Assembly: GCA_020160935.1 (NCBI GenBank)
Contig: JAIUPL010000018.1
Span: 1 to 64,000 of the forward strand
Reading direction: 5' to 3'
DNA from: Bacteroidota bacterium
GTDB lineage: Bacteria; Bacteroidota; Bacteroidia; Chitinophagales; Saprospiraceae
Length of the DNA: 64,000 nt
Position numbers and translations under genes: made by a program. The notes under the pieces are model-generated. The model was not told the origin of the DNA and did not search any database. It worked only from the letters and a program-made list of their open reading frames with translations. Positions 32,357 to 43,700 of this stretch are shown here, piece after piece (the first letter of the stretch is position 1; every line of letters starts with the position of its first letter).

Positions 32357-33112
32357 TCAGCCCATTTTTTTATCCGAAACGAACACCGCGCCCAGGTACT
32401 CCCGGTTCATCCGCGCGATATTTTCCACAGAAATTTCTTTCGGGCATTCCGCTTCGCAGGCTGTCACGTTCGAGCATTTGCCGAAACCTTCCTTGTCCAT
32501 TTGCGCCACCATGGCCAGTACACGTTTCTGGCGTTCTACGTGGCCTTGCGGCAGCAGTGCCAGGTGCGATACTTTGGCGGAGGTGAACAACATGGCCGAG
32601 GAGTTGGGGCAGGCAGCCACGCAGGCGCCGCAACCGATACAGGCTGCGGCGTCGAAGGATTTGGATGCCTGTTCCTTCTCAATCGGAATGGAGTTCGCAT
32701 CCTGTGCCTGGCCGGTATTCACACTCACATAGCCACCCGACTGAATAATGCGGTCGAAAGCAGAGCGGTCGACCACCAGGTCTTTGATGACGGGGAAAGA
32801 TTGAGCGCGGAATGGCTCGATCACGATCGTTTCACCTTCGTGGTAGTGGCGCATGTGCACCTGACAGGTGGTGGTGCCTTTCATGGGGCCGTGTGCCTGT
32901 CCGTCGATCACCAGCGAGCAGGTGCCACAGATACCTTCGCGGCAGTCGTGCTCGAAGGCTACAGGTTCTTCGCGTTGCGAAACGAGTTGTTCGTTCAGTA
33001 CGTCGAGCATTTCCAGAAAAGACATGTCGGGATTTACATCCAGATTGGGATAGGTTACAAACTCTCCCTTGTATTTGCCGCCCTGGCGCCAGATTTTCAG
33101 ATTCAGTTTCAT
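32357..33112 (-). CDS. sdhB: Succinate dehydrogenase / fumarate reductase iron-sulfur subunit
   Basis: The 251-residue protein has the [2Fe-2S] motif CREGICGTC (57-65) with a later cysteine near 82, then [12 protein letters not shown] and C...CEAECP for the [4Fe-4S] and [3Fe-4S] clusters. It passes electrons between the flavoprotein SdhA and the cytochrome b SdhC. The sdhA gene lies upstream but is separated by an unrelated secreted-protein gene. Confidence 0.95.
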   Translation of the reverse strand: MKLNLKIWRQGGKYKGEFVTYPNLDVNPDMSFLEMLDVLNEQLVSQREEPVAFEHDCREGICGTCSLVIDGQAHGPMKGTTTCQVHMRHYHEGETIVIEPFRAQSFPVIKDLVVDRSAFDRIIQSGGYVSVNTGQAQDANSIPIEKEQASKSFDAAACIGCGACVAACPNSSAMLFTSAKVSHLALLPQGHVERQKRVLAMVAQMDKEGFGKCSNVTACEAECPKEISVENIARMNREYLGAVFVSDKKMG

Positions 33113-33191
33113 CTTGCGTGAGATGAGTTGATGATGAACAATGATATTTTTTGAAAGGCTTCGGCTTCCAAAACCGCCAGCCTGTCCTTTG

Positions 33192-33815
33192 CTATTTTTT
33201 TACTTCAACAATGTCAGAACAATTGTCTATCAACAAGTTACCACTTTTTCCTTCGCTGCCCGGCGCATAATAGGCCATCAGATCAATTTCGTCGTAATCC
33301 GATTTGAACGGCGCCAGTGTGAAAGTGTATCGCGTCCAGACCGAGTGTCCGACTGCTGTACTTTCTGCGAGTAGTTCTTCGTCGCCTGTTCGGGTATTCA
33401 CACCCCAGATTTTCAAAATCGTAGGGTTTTTGTAATTCACTTCTTCCCCGGTCATCCTCGAAACCGACTGGTAGGTATTGGATCGTGCCAGCCAGACACT
33501 GAAGGTGTAGGCAGAGTCTTTCCGTATCCATCCGTTCAGTTTTTGTCCAATGCCTTCCCAGGTGTTGTTGTCGCGCACCACCATTCCCACGTAGTTTTTG
33601 CCGTCCTGCGCTTCCATTTTCACTCCAAACCAGCCGGGTTGTATGTCGGATGGCGTTTCTCCTGCTGCACCCATATCTATCCAGCCACCGGGCGCCATTC
33701 CGGCTGTGGGCGTATCCCATTCAAATGAGGCGTTTTGGATGCGGATCGTCGTTTGTGCCTGTAACACACACGACATCACAATCATTTGAAAAATGAATAC
33801 ACCTTTTATTGCCAT
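33192..33815 (-). CDS. Secreted jelly-roll-like protein of unknown function
   Basis: The 207-residue protein starts with a hydrophobic signal ([14 protein letters not shown]). Then come [30 protein letters not shown] and [13 protein letters not shown], a pattern seen in carbohydrate-binding-like beta-sandwich domains. It is placed between sdhB and sdhA, which usually form an uninterrupted operon. No catalytic motif is visible. Confidence 0.7.
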   Translation of the reverse strand: MAIKGVFIFQMIVMSCVLQAQTTIRIQNASFEWDTPTAGMAPGGWIDMGAAGETPSDIQPGWFGVKMEAQDGKNYVGMVVRDNNTWEGIGQKLNGWIRKDSAYTFSVWLARSNTYQSVSRMTGEEVNYKNPTILKIWGVNTRTGDEELLAESTAVGHSVWTRYTFTLAPFKSDYDEIDLMAYYAPGSEGKSGNLLIDNCSDIVEVKK

Positions 33816-33844
33816 AATATAATTTATTGGTTTTCAATAAATTA

Positions 33845-33925
33845 ACTCACCACTCACCACTCACCACTCACCACTCACCACTCACCACTCACCACTCACC
33901 ACTCACCACTCACTACTCACTACTC
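33845..33925. repeat. Tandem heptamer repeat (CTCACCA, about 11 copies)
   Basis: The 7-base unit CTCACCA (TGGTGAG on the minus strand) is repeated almost perfectly, with CTCACTA variants at the right end, directly after the sdhA stop codon (33920-33922). Confidence 0.92.
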
Positions 33926-35845
33926 ATACGACCGCTGCACCACCTCAATCTCCTCATACACCAGCGGCTCTTTGTGCAGAGTAGGTTCGGCGCCTTCACC
34001 TTTCCATTCCCATGCTGCCACGTACATGAAGTTTTTGTCGTCGCGTTCGGCTTCCCCTTTGTCGGTCTGGTATTCCTCGCGGAAGTGACCGCCGCAGGAT
34101 TCATTGCGGTGGAGGGCATCGCGGCACATGAGTTCGCCGAGTTCGATGAAGTCGGCAACGCGCCATGCTTTTTCCAGTTCCGGGTTGTAGTCGTCGGTGC
34201 TGCCTGGCACGAATGCGTCTTTCCAGAATTCTGCTTTGAGGGCTTTGATTTCCTCAATGGCTTGTTTCAGGCCTTCTGCGTTGCGGGCCATGCCGCATTT
34301 GTCCCACATGATTTTACCCAGGCGGCGGTGGAAACTTTCTACACTCTGGCTACCGCCGAGGTTGATGAGTTGGTTGATGCGGTCGCGGACCTCTTTTTCG
34401 GCTTGATCAAATTCCGGTGTATTGGTCGGAATCGGGCCGGTACGGATTTCTTTCGACAGGTAAGAGCCGATCGTGTATGGCAATACGAAATAGCCGTCGG
34501 CCAGGCCCTGCATGAGCGCCGAAGCGCCGAGGCGGTTGGCGCCGTGGTCGCTGAAATTGGCTTCACCGCAGGCATACAGGCCGGGGATAGACGTCATCAG
34601 TTCATAGTCGACCCACAGACCACCCATCGTGTAGTGTACGGCCGGGTAAATGCGCATGGGCACTTCATACGGGTTTTCGCCGGTGATTTTGGCGTACATA
34701 TCGAACAGGTTGCCATAAGCGGCTTCCACGGCAGCGCGGCCTTTGCGTTTGATAGCATCTGCGAAGTCGAGGTACACGGCCAGGCCCGATTTGCCAACGC
34801 CCAGGCCTTCGTCGCAGGCCACTTTAGCGGCCCGGCTGGCGATGTCGCGCGGAACCAGGTTGCCGAAAGCAGGGTAGCGGCGTTCGAGGTAGTAGTCGCG
34901 GTCTTCTTCCGGGATCTGGCGCGGGTCTTTCAGGCGGTCTTCTGCTTTTTTAGGTACCCAGCAGCGACCGTCGTTGCGCAGCGATTCGGACATCAGTGTC
35001 AGTTTTGACTGGTAATCACCCGATACCGGAATGCAAGTCGGGTGAATCTGCGTGTAGCAAGGATTGCCGAAGTAGGCGCCGCGGCGGTGAGCGCGCCAGG
35101 CGGCGGTGGTATTGCACATCATGGCGTTGGTGCTCAGGTAGAACACGTTGCCATAACCGCCCGTACACAGCACAACGGCGTGTGCGGAGTGGCGTTCTAT
35201 GGCGCCGGTGAGCAGGTTGCGCACGATGATGCCGCGGCATTTGCCATCCACAATCACCGTATCGAGCATTTCGTGGCGGTTGTAGAGTTTTACGGTGCCG
35301 AGAGAAACCTGGCGGCTGAGGGCCTGGTAAGCGCCAATCAGGAGTTGTTGCCCGGTTTGGCCGCGGGCATAAAATGTTCTGGACACCTGTGTACCGCCGA
35401 ACGAGCGGTTGTCGAGCAGGCCACCGTATTCACGGGCGAATGGTACACCTTGTGCTACGCACTGGTCGATGATGGCAGTAGACACTTCGGCCAGGCGATG
35501 TACGTTGCCTTCGCGGGCGCGGAAATCGCCACCTTTGATGGTATCGTAAAACAGGCGATACACGGAGTCGCCGTCATTGCGGTAGTTTTTGGCTGCATTG
35601 ATACCGCCTTGCGCAGCAATGGAGTGTGCGCGGCGGGGGCTATCGTGGAATGTAAAGCATTTTACGTTGTAGCCCAGTTCGCCCAGGGAAGCAGCGGCGG
35701 ATGCGCCGGCAAGCCCGGAGCCTACGATGATCACGTCGATCCGGCGTTTGTTGTTGGGCGCTACGAGGGGCACATGGCCTTTGTAGGATTCCCACTTTTC
35801 ATTGATGTTGCCGGCAGGGATTTTGGAATCGAGCGCGGTTGCCAT
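33920..35845 (-). CDS. sdhA: Succinate dehydrogenase / fumarate reductase flavoprotein
   Basis: The 641-residue protein has the FAD dinucleotide motif [19 protein letters not shown] (47-65), the FAD-linking histidine in [11 protein letters not shown], the substrate-site segment THFREEY-type [13 protein letters not shown] near 593 and [22 protein letters not shown]. Length is normal for the Bacteroidota type. It is the catalytic subunit that oxidises succinate. The last codons run into a heptamer repeat. Confidence 0.96.
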   Translation of the reverse strand: MATALDSKIPAGNINEKWESYKGHVPLVAPNNKRRIDVIIVGSGLAGASAAASLGELGYNVKCFTFHDSPRRAHSIAAQGGINAAKNYRNDGDSVYRLFYDTIKGGDFRAREGNVHRLAEVSTAIIDQCVAQGVPFAREYGGLLDNRSFGGTQVSRTFYARGQTGQQLLIGAYQALSRQVSLGTVKLYNRHEMLDTVIVDGKCRGIIVRNLLTGAIERHSAHAVVLCTGGYGNVFYLSTNAMMCNTTAAWRAHRRGAYFGNPCYTQIHPTCIPVSGDYQSKLTLMSESLRNDGRCWVPKKAEDRLKDPRQIPEEDRDYYLERRYPAFGNLVPRDIASRAAKVACDEGLGVGKSGLAVYLDFADAIKRKGRAAVEAAYGNLFDMYAKITGENPYEVPMRIYPAVHYTMGGLWVDYELMTSIPGLYACGEANFSDHGANRLGASALMQGLADGYFVLPYTIGSYLSKEIRTGPIPTNTPEFDQAEKEVRDRINQLINLGGSQSVESFHRRLGKIMWDKCGMARNAEGLKQAIEEIKALKAEFWKDAFVPGSTDDYNPELEKAWRVADFIELGELMCRDALHRNESCGGHFREEYQTDKGEAERDDKNFMYVAAWEWKGEGAEPTLHKEPLVYEEIEVVQRSYE

Positions 35846-35933
35846 ATCTTTTATCAGGAATATTGAAATGAAAAAGGACGTAGCCTTTTCGAAATTTGGT
35901 TGATAGTCAATGATTTGTATGCTCTTTTGGGAA

Positions 35934-36620
35934 TTAACCCATCAAGTACATCCAAACAGGAATGATGGCGAAGCCCAGCGGAACGGCCACTGCGTACACC
36001 ACACCGATGCCTTTGATCAAAGGCGTGTAACGCGGGTGGTTGATGCCCAGCGTCTGGAATGATGACCAGAAGCCGTGCCACAGGTGCAGCCCTACAACCA
36101 CCATGCACACCACATAGAAAATGACATAGCCAAGGTTCTGGAAAGCCGCTGCTACAGGGAGGTACAGGTTTTGAACCGGATGGTCATAGGCTTCCACTTC
36201 CACGGGAGGAAGTACGCCCATTTTCATCTGGAGCCAGAACTGCCAGAGGTGCAGGATGAGGAAAATGAAAATGATGATGCCGAACCATGCCATATTACGG
36301 GCATTGCGCTCGTTGGGGCGCGTATGTGCCACAGCATAGCGCACATTGCCACGAGCAGCCTTATTGGCCTGCCACAGGCGGATGCCCTGGATGGCATGCC
36401 AGAGGATAAAGGCATACAGCGAATAGGAAATGGTTTTAATCAGGGGGTTGTGGGTCATGAAGAAAGCGTAGGTATTGAACGCTTCTCCACCGTCGTCTTT
36501 TAGTAACTGTAAATTGCCGAGCAAGTGAACGATCAAAAAGAGCATCAGGAAAATGCCCGTCAGCGACATGATGACCTTTTGCCCGATCGAAGACGAGAGA
36601 AATTTGCTAAACCAACTCAT
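35934..36620 (-). CDS. sdhC: Succinate dehydrogenase cytochrome b558 subunit
   Basis: The 228-residue protein has five predicted membrane helices and histidines suited to two haem b groups ([38 protein letters not shown]). This is the single-subunit anchor of the Bacteroidota and epsilon-proteobacterial type. It opens the sdhC-sdhA-(insert)-sdhB order. Confidence 0.93.
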   Translation of the reverse strand: MSWFSKFLSSSIGQKVIMSLTGIFLMLFLIVHLLGNLQLLKDDGGEAFNTYAFFMTHNPLIKTISYSLYAFILWHAIQGIRLWQANKAARGNVRYAVAHTRPNERNARNMAWFGIIIFIFLILHLWQFWLQMKMGVLPPVEVEAYDHPVQNLYLPVAAAFQNLGYVIFYVVCMVVVGLHLWHGFWSSFQTLGINHPRYTPLIKGIGVVYAVAVPLGFAIIPVWMYLMG

Positions 36621-36829
36621 CGATAATGGTAAGATTGTTAGGTTCTTGTTTGTTTTGTTGGCGCCTTGCGGCGCTACCGCGCAAAGAAACAGAACAAAGT
36701 GCAGTTCAACACTGTGCTGTCGCTTTTTTAGCGGAACAAAACTACTGACACTAACGGCAGTACCAAATTATCGTTCGGGAAAGATGTAAAATTTGCGCCT
36801 ATTTAGAAGCGGTAAAAATACTTGGCCCT

Positions 36830-37177
36830 TTAGAGGTGCAGGCGCGCCTTTTTGTCCAGCAGCGCATCCTTCGATTCTACACGCTCCGGATCGGGAATGC
36901 AGCAATCGACCGGGCATACGGCCGCGCATTGTGGCTCTTCGTGGAAACCCACACATTCGGTGCATTTATCCGGTACGATGTAGTAGTATTCGTTGGAAAC
37001 CGGGTCATTTTTTTTGTCAACCGATACCACCGTTCCATCTTCCAGGCGGTATTCTCCTTTTACTGTATTTCCATCGGAGATGGTCCATTCCACGCCTCCT
37101 TCATAAATGGCATTGTTGGGACATTCGGGTTCGCAGGCGCCACAGTTAATACACTCATCGGTGATCATGATTGCCAT
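36830..37177 (-). CDS. 4Fe-4S dicluster ferredoxin
   Basis: The start at 37177 ([19 protein letters not shown]) removes an unrelated leader and gives 115 residues. Cluster motifs are [11 protein letters not shown] and CTECVG...[10 protein letters not shown], as in YfhL/Fdx-type ferredoxins with an insertion between the two C-terminal cysteines. It is a cytosolic electron carrier. A -7 element TACCTTTG (minus strand, 37211-37204) is just upstream, with the inverted repeat IR-D behind it. Confidence 0.92.
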   Translation of the reverse strand: MAIMITDECINCGACEPECPNNAIYEGGVEWTISDGNTVKGEYRLEDGTVVSVDKKNDPVSNEYYYIVPDKCTECVGFHEEPQCAAVCPVDCCIPDPERVESKDALLDKKARLHL

Positions 37178-37221
37178 AACACTGTATCTATTTGTTGAGG
37201 CCGCAAAGGTAATAATGAGTG

Positions 37222-37330
37222 ATGAGTTATGAGTTATGAGTGATGAGTTTTTGTGCTGTACTTCCGGCCACTCTTTCAAAAAAGCCGATTGTAGAGCACA
37301 AAAACTCATCACTCATAACTCATAACTCAT
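37222..37330. repeat. Inverted repeat IR-D with GAGTTAT/GAGTGAT heptamers
   Basis: Perfect 36-base arms (37222-37257, 37295-37330) flank a 37-base loop. The arms are made of 7-base units GAGTTAT and GAGTGAT. It probably terminates the OmpA gene's upstream neighbour region and lies next to the ferredoxin promoter. Confidence 0.9.
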
Positions 37331-37332
37331 GA

Positions 37333-39663
37333 CTATTGTACTGCTCTTACAAACGCATCAATATTCGCGCCTTCCAGTTGTTTTTCCAGCACATCGGCTT
37401 CGCGGCGGGTTTTGAAGCGGCCGACGCAGACCGAGAAGAAGGAAGAATTGGGGAAACGCACGATTTCAGCCGATTCATAGCCGGCAGCGCGCAGGGTAGA
37501 TAGTTGGTTGTGTGCGCGGTTTTCCATGAGGAAAGAGCCGGCGATGACGTAGTAGGTATCGCGCTGAGCATCCGTAACGGTAACAGGGCCGTGTGCAGCC
37601 GGATGTTTTCCACCGTTCGGGGCCGTAACGCCCGGATCGATAGGCTGCGGACTGTTCATTTGCCCGTTTACATATACCATGGACGCGCCTTGCATGCCAG
37701 TCAGGATACGCACTTCTGTACGGCGGTTGCGGGCGTGTTCCTGTTCGGTGCACGTTACGCCGTCCTGGCAGATGTTGCGGGGCTCGCTTTCGCCATAACC
37801 GACCGGTTTCAGGCGATTTTGCTCGATGCCGCGGCTGACGAGGTATTCCACCACGCCGTTGGCACGGCGCTGGCTGAGTTGCTGGTTGTATTGCTCATTG
37901 CCCCGGCAGTCGGTATGGCTGGCCAGTTCGACGGTGATAGATGGCTGCTGACGCATCAGGGAGACCACCAGATCGAGGTCTTTGCGGGCATCGGGGCGCA
38001 ACGTGGCGTCGTTGAAGTTGTAGTAGATGTTCGGAAGTTCAACGACCGTTCCCGGGAGCAGCGGCGCTACCGAGATGTTTTGCATCAAGGGTTGGCCAGG
38101 TACAGCACCGTGCGTATCTACTTCCGTGCTACCGATGACGCGGCCACCCTGGTAGAGATCCACTTTGTACTTTTTATTGGCGTCGAGGTAGTAATCGACC
38201 ATGCCATTGGCGTCGGCGATCACGGTATCCTGCTTGCCATTTTCGTCGGTGAGGACAAACATGGCGCCACCCAGCGGTGCGTTCGTCACGTAGTTGAAAG
38301 CAGAAGGCGTCCATTGTACCTTGCCCGGGGCCGCATTGTTACTGCGCTCGAGTTGAATAGGTACTTCATTGCCAGGTTTGGAAATGGTGAGGCGCACCTG
38401 TTTGGTTTGGTAGCCTTTTTTGGAAACGATCACCACGTAATTGCCCGGTTTTACCTCGGTAGAGAAACGTCCTTTGCCATCGGTAACGCCGTTGATGCCT
38501 TTATCGGGCGCCATTGATTTGATCACATCCTGTCCGTTTACGTTCTGGATGGTGATGAGGTTGCCCGATTCGTCGCGGCCGATCACATTGTTGGCTTCGT
38601 AGTTGAGCACCTGCACATCGGCATCGGAAATGGCGGAAGCGGAGTTTTTATCCGTTACCACCACTTTGATGTCGAGGTTGCGATCGGGTACGCGCTGGTT
38701 TTGCAGCAGGTAGTCGTCGAGGTTGCCATTTTCGGTATGGAAACTGAAAATTTCGTCGCCGCCTTTGCCTCCGCTGCCATTGGTAGAATAGTAGCCGTTG
38801 ATTTTATTGAGGTCTACAATCAGTCCAAAGTCGTCGCCGCTGGTATTGAACGGGCTGCCGAGGTTGACCGGTTTGGTCCACTGGTTGCCGTCCATAATGG
38901 CGTAGTACATATCGAATCCGCCCTGACCGCCTTCCATGGCATCCGAAGCGAAGTAAAGCGTATTGTCGGCGTGGATAAACGGAAATGCCTCGCGGCCTTT
39001 GGTATTCACACCTGAGCCGAGGTTGACCGGTTCGCTCCAGGAATCGCCGACTTTATACGACACATAGATATCGGTGCTGCCCAGGCCGCCGGGGCGGTTG
39101 GAAGCAAAGAACAGTTTATCGCCGTCAATGCTGATGGCCGGGTGAAAATCGTCAAATTCGTTCGTGTTGAACGGCAGCGGTTGCGGTTCGCTCCACACGC
39201 CGTTTACCTTTTTGGACGAGTAAATCCGCGTTTTTTGGGTTTTGTCCTTGGCAAATTTGTCCTTACCGCCAATGATCGCGTTGCGCGAGAAATACACCGT
39301 TTCCGTGGTGCGGTCGAAACAAACCGGCCCTTCGTGCGCGCCAATAGAAGACAGTTCCTTGGCAAAGGGCTCGGGTGTCGACAGTGCGCCGGTAGAATCG
39401 CGGCGCGAACGCAGGATCGACATGGCCGGCAGTTTCAGTTCGGAATCCGTCATTTTTTTCAAACCTGCACTGTTGGTGGAAATCAGCACGATCCCGTCTT
39501 CATAAAAAGTAGGGCTGAATTCCAGTCCGGGCGTATTCACCGCTTCCTCGTTTTTCACTTGTACTGTAATGAGCGGCGGGGGCGCTGGCGTTGTTTGAGC
39601 ATGTAATGTGCCGCAGGCGAGCGCGGATGCGAGTAAAAAGAAAAATATTCGTAGGGCTTTCAT
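37333..39663 (-). CDS. OmpA-family protein with PD40 repeats, CRD and SPOR domain
   Basis: The 776-residue protein starts with a signal peptide (MKALRIFFFLLASALACGTLHAQ). Residues 50-310 contain PD40/WD40-like propeller repeats (DDFHPAISIDGDKLFFASNRPGG). A carboxypeptidase-regulatory-like domain follows (350-430), then an OmpA domain near 555-660 (NFNDATLRPDARKDLD, SHTDCRGNEQYNQQLSQRRA) and a C-terminal SPOR domain (YYVIAGSFLMENRAHNQL). This resembles PorE of the type IX secretion system but has SPOR added. It would anchor a surface complex to peptidoglycan. Confidence 0.9.
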   Translation of the reverse strand: MKALRIFFFLLASALACGTLHAQTTPAPPPLITVQVKNEEAVNTPGLEFSPTFYEDGIVLISTNSAGLKKMTDSELKLPAMSILRSRRDSTGALSTPEPFAKELSSIGAHEGPVCFDRTTETVYFSRNAIIGGKDKFAKDKTQKTRIYSSKKVNGVWSEPQPLPFNTNEFDDFHPAISIDGDKLFFASNRPGGLGSTDIYVSYKVGDSWSEPVNLGSGVNTKGREAFPFIHADNTLYFASDAMEGGQGGFDMYYAIMDGNQWTKPVNLGSPFNTSGDDFGLIVDLNKINGYYSTNGSGGKGGDEIFSFHTENGNLDDYLLQNQRVPDRNLDIKVVVTDKNSASAISDADVQVLNYEANNVIGRDESGNLITIQNVNGQDVIKSMAPDKGINGVTDGKGRFSTEVKPGNYVVIVSKKGYQTKQVRLTISKPGNEVPIQLERSNNAAPGKVQWTPSAFNYVTNAPLGGAMFVLTDENGKQDTVIADANGMVDYYLDANKKYKVDLYQGGRVIGSTEVDTHGAVPGQPLMQNISVAPLLPGTVVELPNIYYNFNDATLRPDARKDLDLVVSLMRQQPSITVELASHTDCRGNEQYNQQLSQRRANGVVEYLVSRGIEQNRLKPVGYGESEPRNICQDGVTCTEQEHARNRRTEVRILTGMQGASMVYVNGQMNSPQPIDPGVTAPNGGKHPAAHGPVTVTDAQRDTYYVIAGSFLMENRAHNQLSTLRAAGYESAEIVRFPNSSFFSVCVGRFKTRREADVLEKQLEGANIDAFVRAVQ

Positions 39664-39720
39664 AGTTCCCGTGTTTTTTTACGTACCGGAAGCCGGTTCC
39701 GATTGGATTTTTAAATGGAA

Positions 39721-40662
39721 TTACATGAAAAAGCGCGGATTGGACATCTTTTTGGTGCGTTTTTTCAAATCAGCCTGCACCAGCAATTCGATGGAACCAG
39801 CGTTGTAATCTTTCAGACTGGAGAGTCCAAAATCGTAAGATGCCCCTACGCCGAACTGTGGCGTGGCTTGCCAGAAAGCGAGCAAATCGACTGATTCACC
39901 CGGGCCGTCGCCACCGAGGCGATACGACAAACCGGCGGTAAACTTCTTGCGAATGTCCAGGTTCACATTGATGTCGGCGTCAAATGGCGCATTGTTCACG
40001 TATTTCAACAAAATGGCAGGCATCAGGTTGATATCGTCGGCAATCGGAAGAATGCCGCCCAGCGTAGCGTAGTAGTGCTGGTACTCCTTGGCAATCAGCA
40101 CGGTATTGTTGTTGACATAACCGATCGCATTGGAATAAATGCGCGGTACCGAAAAACCAAAGTAAAACTGGTCGCCCACAGTGCCGTAAATACCGGCGCC
40201 CACATTGCCGTAAAAATCGTTTACACGGCTGTCGCCCAGCGAAGGGTCGCCACCAGTATTGGGTTGTGCATCGCTGAATGCAATGCCCAGCGAGCGCAAC
40301 GAAGCCATGATACCTACGCGAAACGAAAAGTTTTCTCCGGCTACCAGGTCATAAGAATATGCCAGCGACATATGAAAATCGCGTTGCAAACCAATCGACT
40401 GGTGCGAAAGGGTAACGCCTACACCTACGCGTTTCGACAGAAACGGAGAGTTGAAACTGGCCAAAGCCGATTGTGGCGCACCTTTAAAACCGATCCACTG
40501 GTTGCGGTAAATAGCCGTAACGGAGGGAACGCCCCGCGCTCCAGCGTAGGCCGGGTTGATCAGCAGTTTGTTGTACATAAACTGCGTGTATTGATGCTCC
40601 TGTTGCGCAAAAAGCGCCGCTGCAAACACCATGAGGGCGAATGAAAATACAAGTTTTTTCAT
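39721..40662 (-). CDS. PorP/SprF-family type IX secretion membrane protein
   Basis: The 313-residue protein has a signal peptide and the typical start QEHQYTQFMYNKLLINPAYAGARG of the PorP/SprF family, followed by beta-barrel strands. PorP/SprF proteins anchor cargo bearing a type B C-terminal domain on the cell surface. The gene just upstream encodes such a cargo, and the downstream gene is OmpA/PD40, a common trio. Confidence 0.93.
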   Translation of the reverse strand: MKKLVFSFALMVFAAALFAQQEHQYTQFMYNKLLINPAYAGARGVPSVTAIYRNQWIGFKGAPQSALASFNSPFLSKRVGVGVTLSHQSIGLQRDFHMSLAYSYDLVAGENFSFRVGIMASLRSLGIAFSDAQPNTGGDPSLGDSRVNDFYGNVGAGIYGTVGDQFYFGFSVPRIYSNAIGYVNNNTVLIAKEYQHYYATLGGILPIADDINLMPAILLKYVNNAPFDADINVNLDIRKKFTAGLSYRLGGDGPGESVDLLAFWQATPQFGVGASYDFGLSSLKDYNAGSIELLVQADLKKRTKKMSNPRFFM

Positions 40663-40680
40663 GACGCAATATTTTTATGA

Positions 40681-40716
40681 AACCGGGTCGGGCGGCGGTG
40701 CAGCACCGACCCGGTT
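40681..40716. terminator. Hairpin between cargo gene and porP
   Basis: Perfect 11-base arms AACCGGGTCGG and CCGACCCGGTT flank a 14-base loop. On the minus strand it is followed by TTTCAT, a weak T-run, so partial termination or mRNA processing between cargo and PorP is likely. Confidence 0.55.
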
Positions 40717-40724
40717 AGAATTGT

Positions 40725-43700
40725 TTAACGGAAAATTTCGATAAACCCTTTAACGGTTGCTTCGTTCGGGCCGGGTTTGAACACATAAAAATACACGCCA
40801 TCGGGCAGGTTCTTGCCGTCTTCGCCGTCCAGTGTACCGCGCCATGCTTTGGTCGGATCGTTGGAATACGGTGCGGCTTCGTACACCTTGTCGCCCCACT
40901 GGTTGTACACTACAAGGGAGTTCTGCTCAAAGAAACCGGAATCCAGGCACTTAATTACCAGCCAATCATTGATATTGTCACCATTGGGTGTAAAGATGTT
41001 CGGAATGAATTTACATTCTGTATCATTTACCTTGATGGTCACCGTAGCCATGTCGCACAGCAGTGGGCAGGATTGTGAGCACACTTCATAGAAGAAAGAT
41101 ACGCTGCCAGGTTCTGCGCCTGCCTGGTATGAAAACAAGCCGTTTCCGAGGTTGGTAACCCCAGCGAGCGGACTCACTTCCGTAATGACGAAATCGCTCA
41201 CCGGGTTCAAAATGTCATTTGTCAGCACATTGAATGTATCCAATGTGTTCGGATCGATCATTAAGTTGGTGTCATCGATCGCATCGGGCTGAAGCGCCAG
41301 TTGTACCGTCACCGTATCTGCCGGGGTAATACAACCATTGATATTGGCTGTTACGATGTAATTGCCTGCATTGGCGGGCGTCAGCGACTGAATCGTAAAC
41401 TGGTTGCTGCTGGAAGTGAAACCCTGCGGACCCGTCCAGGAATACGTGGCTCCTGCAATCGCCTGCACGGAAACCGTGATGGTTTCGCCTGCGCAACCCG
41501 GATTCGGGTCGGCTATCGGATCGAGCGGCCGGATCGGCAGCACTTCGATCACCACCGAGCACTGCGCACTGCTTCCCGAGGCGTCGGTGGCCTGGAAAAC
41601 CAGGGTGTCGCGCCCGACAGGGAATGGTGCGCCCGTCAGCAGTCCGTCTATTTGTTGCACCACAGGCGTACCACAGTCATCGATGGCTGTAGGCAAGCCG
41701 AAGTTGACAATGGCTGCCGTACAGTTGGCGCCGGCTGTGGCGCTGCTGACAAAGTTGCCGGGGTTGGTGTAAATGCCCCCGCCTGCATCCAGGAATACTT
41801 CGCCGGTGGGGCAAGTGATCTGGGGCGGTAAGCCTGCACTCACGGTGACAGTAAACGTGGCTGTGGTGGAAAAACCGTCGTTGTCCACCGCTGTGTATTG
41901 CACAGTGGTCACACCAATCGGGAAGGTATCGCCCGGCTGGTAGTTGGAGTACAAGGTATCAATATCGCAGAATCCTACAGCCATTGGCGGCGTCCATGTG
42001 GCTACCGAATCGCAGCCTGCCAGGTCGATATTGGCTGGTATTTGCTCGAAACGTTTGAAAGGCCCGTTCACCGTGATTTTGAACGTGCAGGTATCGTAGT
42101 TTTCGCTGTCGTCAAATGCTCTGATAACCAGTGTGGTAGTGCCCACAGAGAACGTATCGCCGGGCACGAAGGCTGATTCGTAATGGCTCAAGTCATTCAT
42201 ATCCGAACAGTTGTCTACAGCAGTGGGGAACAACCATTCCACGACGACTCCACAAGGATCTTGCGTGTTTACGGTCACATCCTGTGGGCAACTGGTAAAT
42301 ACAGGAGGAACCAGGTCGATCAGAACCACATCAAAAGAGCAGGTAGCCGTATTTCCGGCAGCGTCGGTTGCTACATAGGTAACCGTGGTGGTACCGGCCG
42401 GGAAAACACCTGGTTCCAGATCGGAGGTCAGGGTAGGATCGCCACAGTTGTCGGTTGCCGTTGGCGGCGTCCAGGTAATCAGCGAGTCGCATTTGTTGTT
42501 AGGCAGTTCAATAATGATCGTGCCGGGGCAATCGCTGATCTCAGGTGCAATACTTTCCGTAACCGTAACGGAGAACGAACAAGTGGTTACATTGCCTACA
42601 TTGTCGACAGCAGAGTAGGTGACAACGGTGGTACCCGTCGGGAAGAATGTACCAGGTTCGATGTCTGAAAACACATCCACGCCGTCCAGGTCGCAGTCGT
42701 CTGTTGCCACAGGCACCTGCCAGGTCGGGAATGCGCCGCAGGTATCCTGATCGGTATCTATTGTCAGGTCATCCGGGCATTTGTCAAACACCGGTGCATT
42801 GTTGTCAATGACCGTAATATTAAACGAGCAAATGCTTGTATTGCCGGAATCATCGACAGCAGCAAAAGCCAGCATTGTAGTGCCTGCATCGAGTACGACG
42901 GTTGGTTCGTATCCGATCAGTTCAGGAGTAATGTCGCAGTTGTCAGACACAACAGGCTGCTCCAGACTCACTGTAGCCGTGCACAAACCTTCATCCGGAG
43001 CAACGATCATATCTTCCGGACAGGAAATAACAGGCGCCAGGGTATCCTGAACTTCAATAGTGAAAGCACAGATTGCTTCATTACCAGACGCATCGGTCGC
43101 AACATAGGTAACAGGTGTCACCCCGATTCCAAACAAATCACCAGGCGCATAATCTCCCGAGAGAGAAATACCTCCCTGGCTGCAGGAGTCAATTGCTTCC
43201 GGCACGTCCCAGAAAACCGGAATGGTGCAGGCATCAGCAGGGGCTGCTACTACGATATTTTGTGGGCAATTATTGATTTGTGGAGGAAGACTTTCCAGTA
43301 CTGTTACTGTTACCGAACATGTGCCGGTGTTTCCAGCCTGGTCGTATGCTGTAAAAACAACCGTTGTGGTGCCGGCCTGGAACAGGTTGTCGTCTTTGCT
43401 GGAAATAATCTCCTGAATATTGCCGCAGGCATCCTGCACATCCGGTAGCGGAACAACAACCGTTTCACTGCACATCCCCTCAGCAGCGTCTACTTCAATA
43501 TTGTCGGGGCAGGTCAGCGTGGGGGCCGACTGGTCGCCGATGGAGAAATAGCCACTGGTTGTATTAAACGGAACAGAGTTGAACGCTGTGTTGACTGCAT
43601 CAAACGGCGGCACAAAATCAATATTGGTCGTTCCGGTTGGGTTGACAACGGTGAAATATACGGTAAAAAGGATTCCTCCGTCCGGAATACTTGGCCAGTA

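Noticed and set aside
33845-33925. Tandem repeat as a CRISPR array
   Set aside because: The unit is 7 bases with no spacers and no cas gene is nearby.
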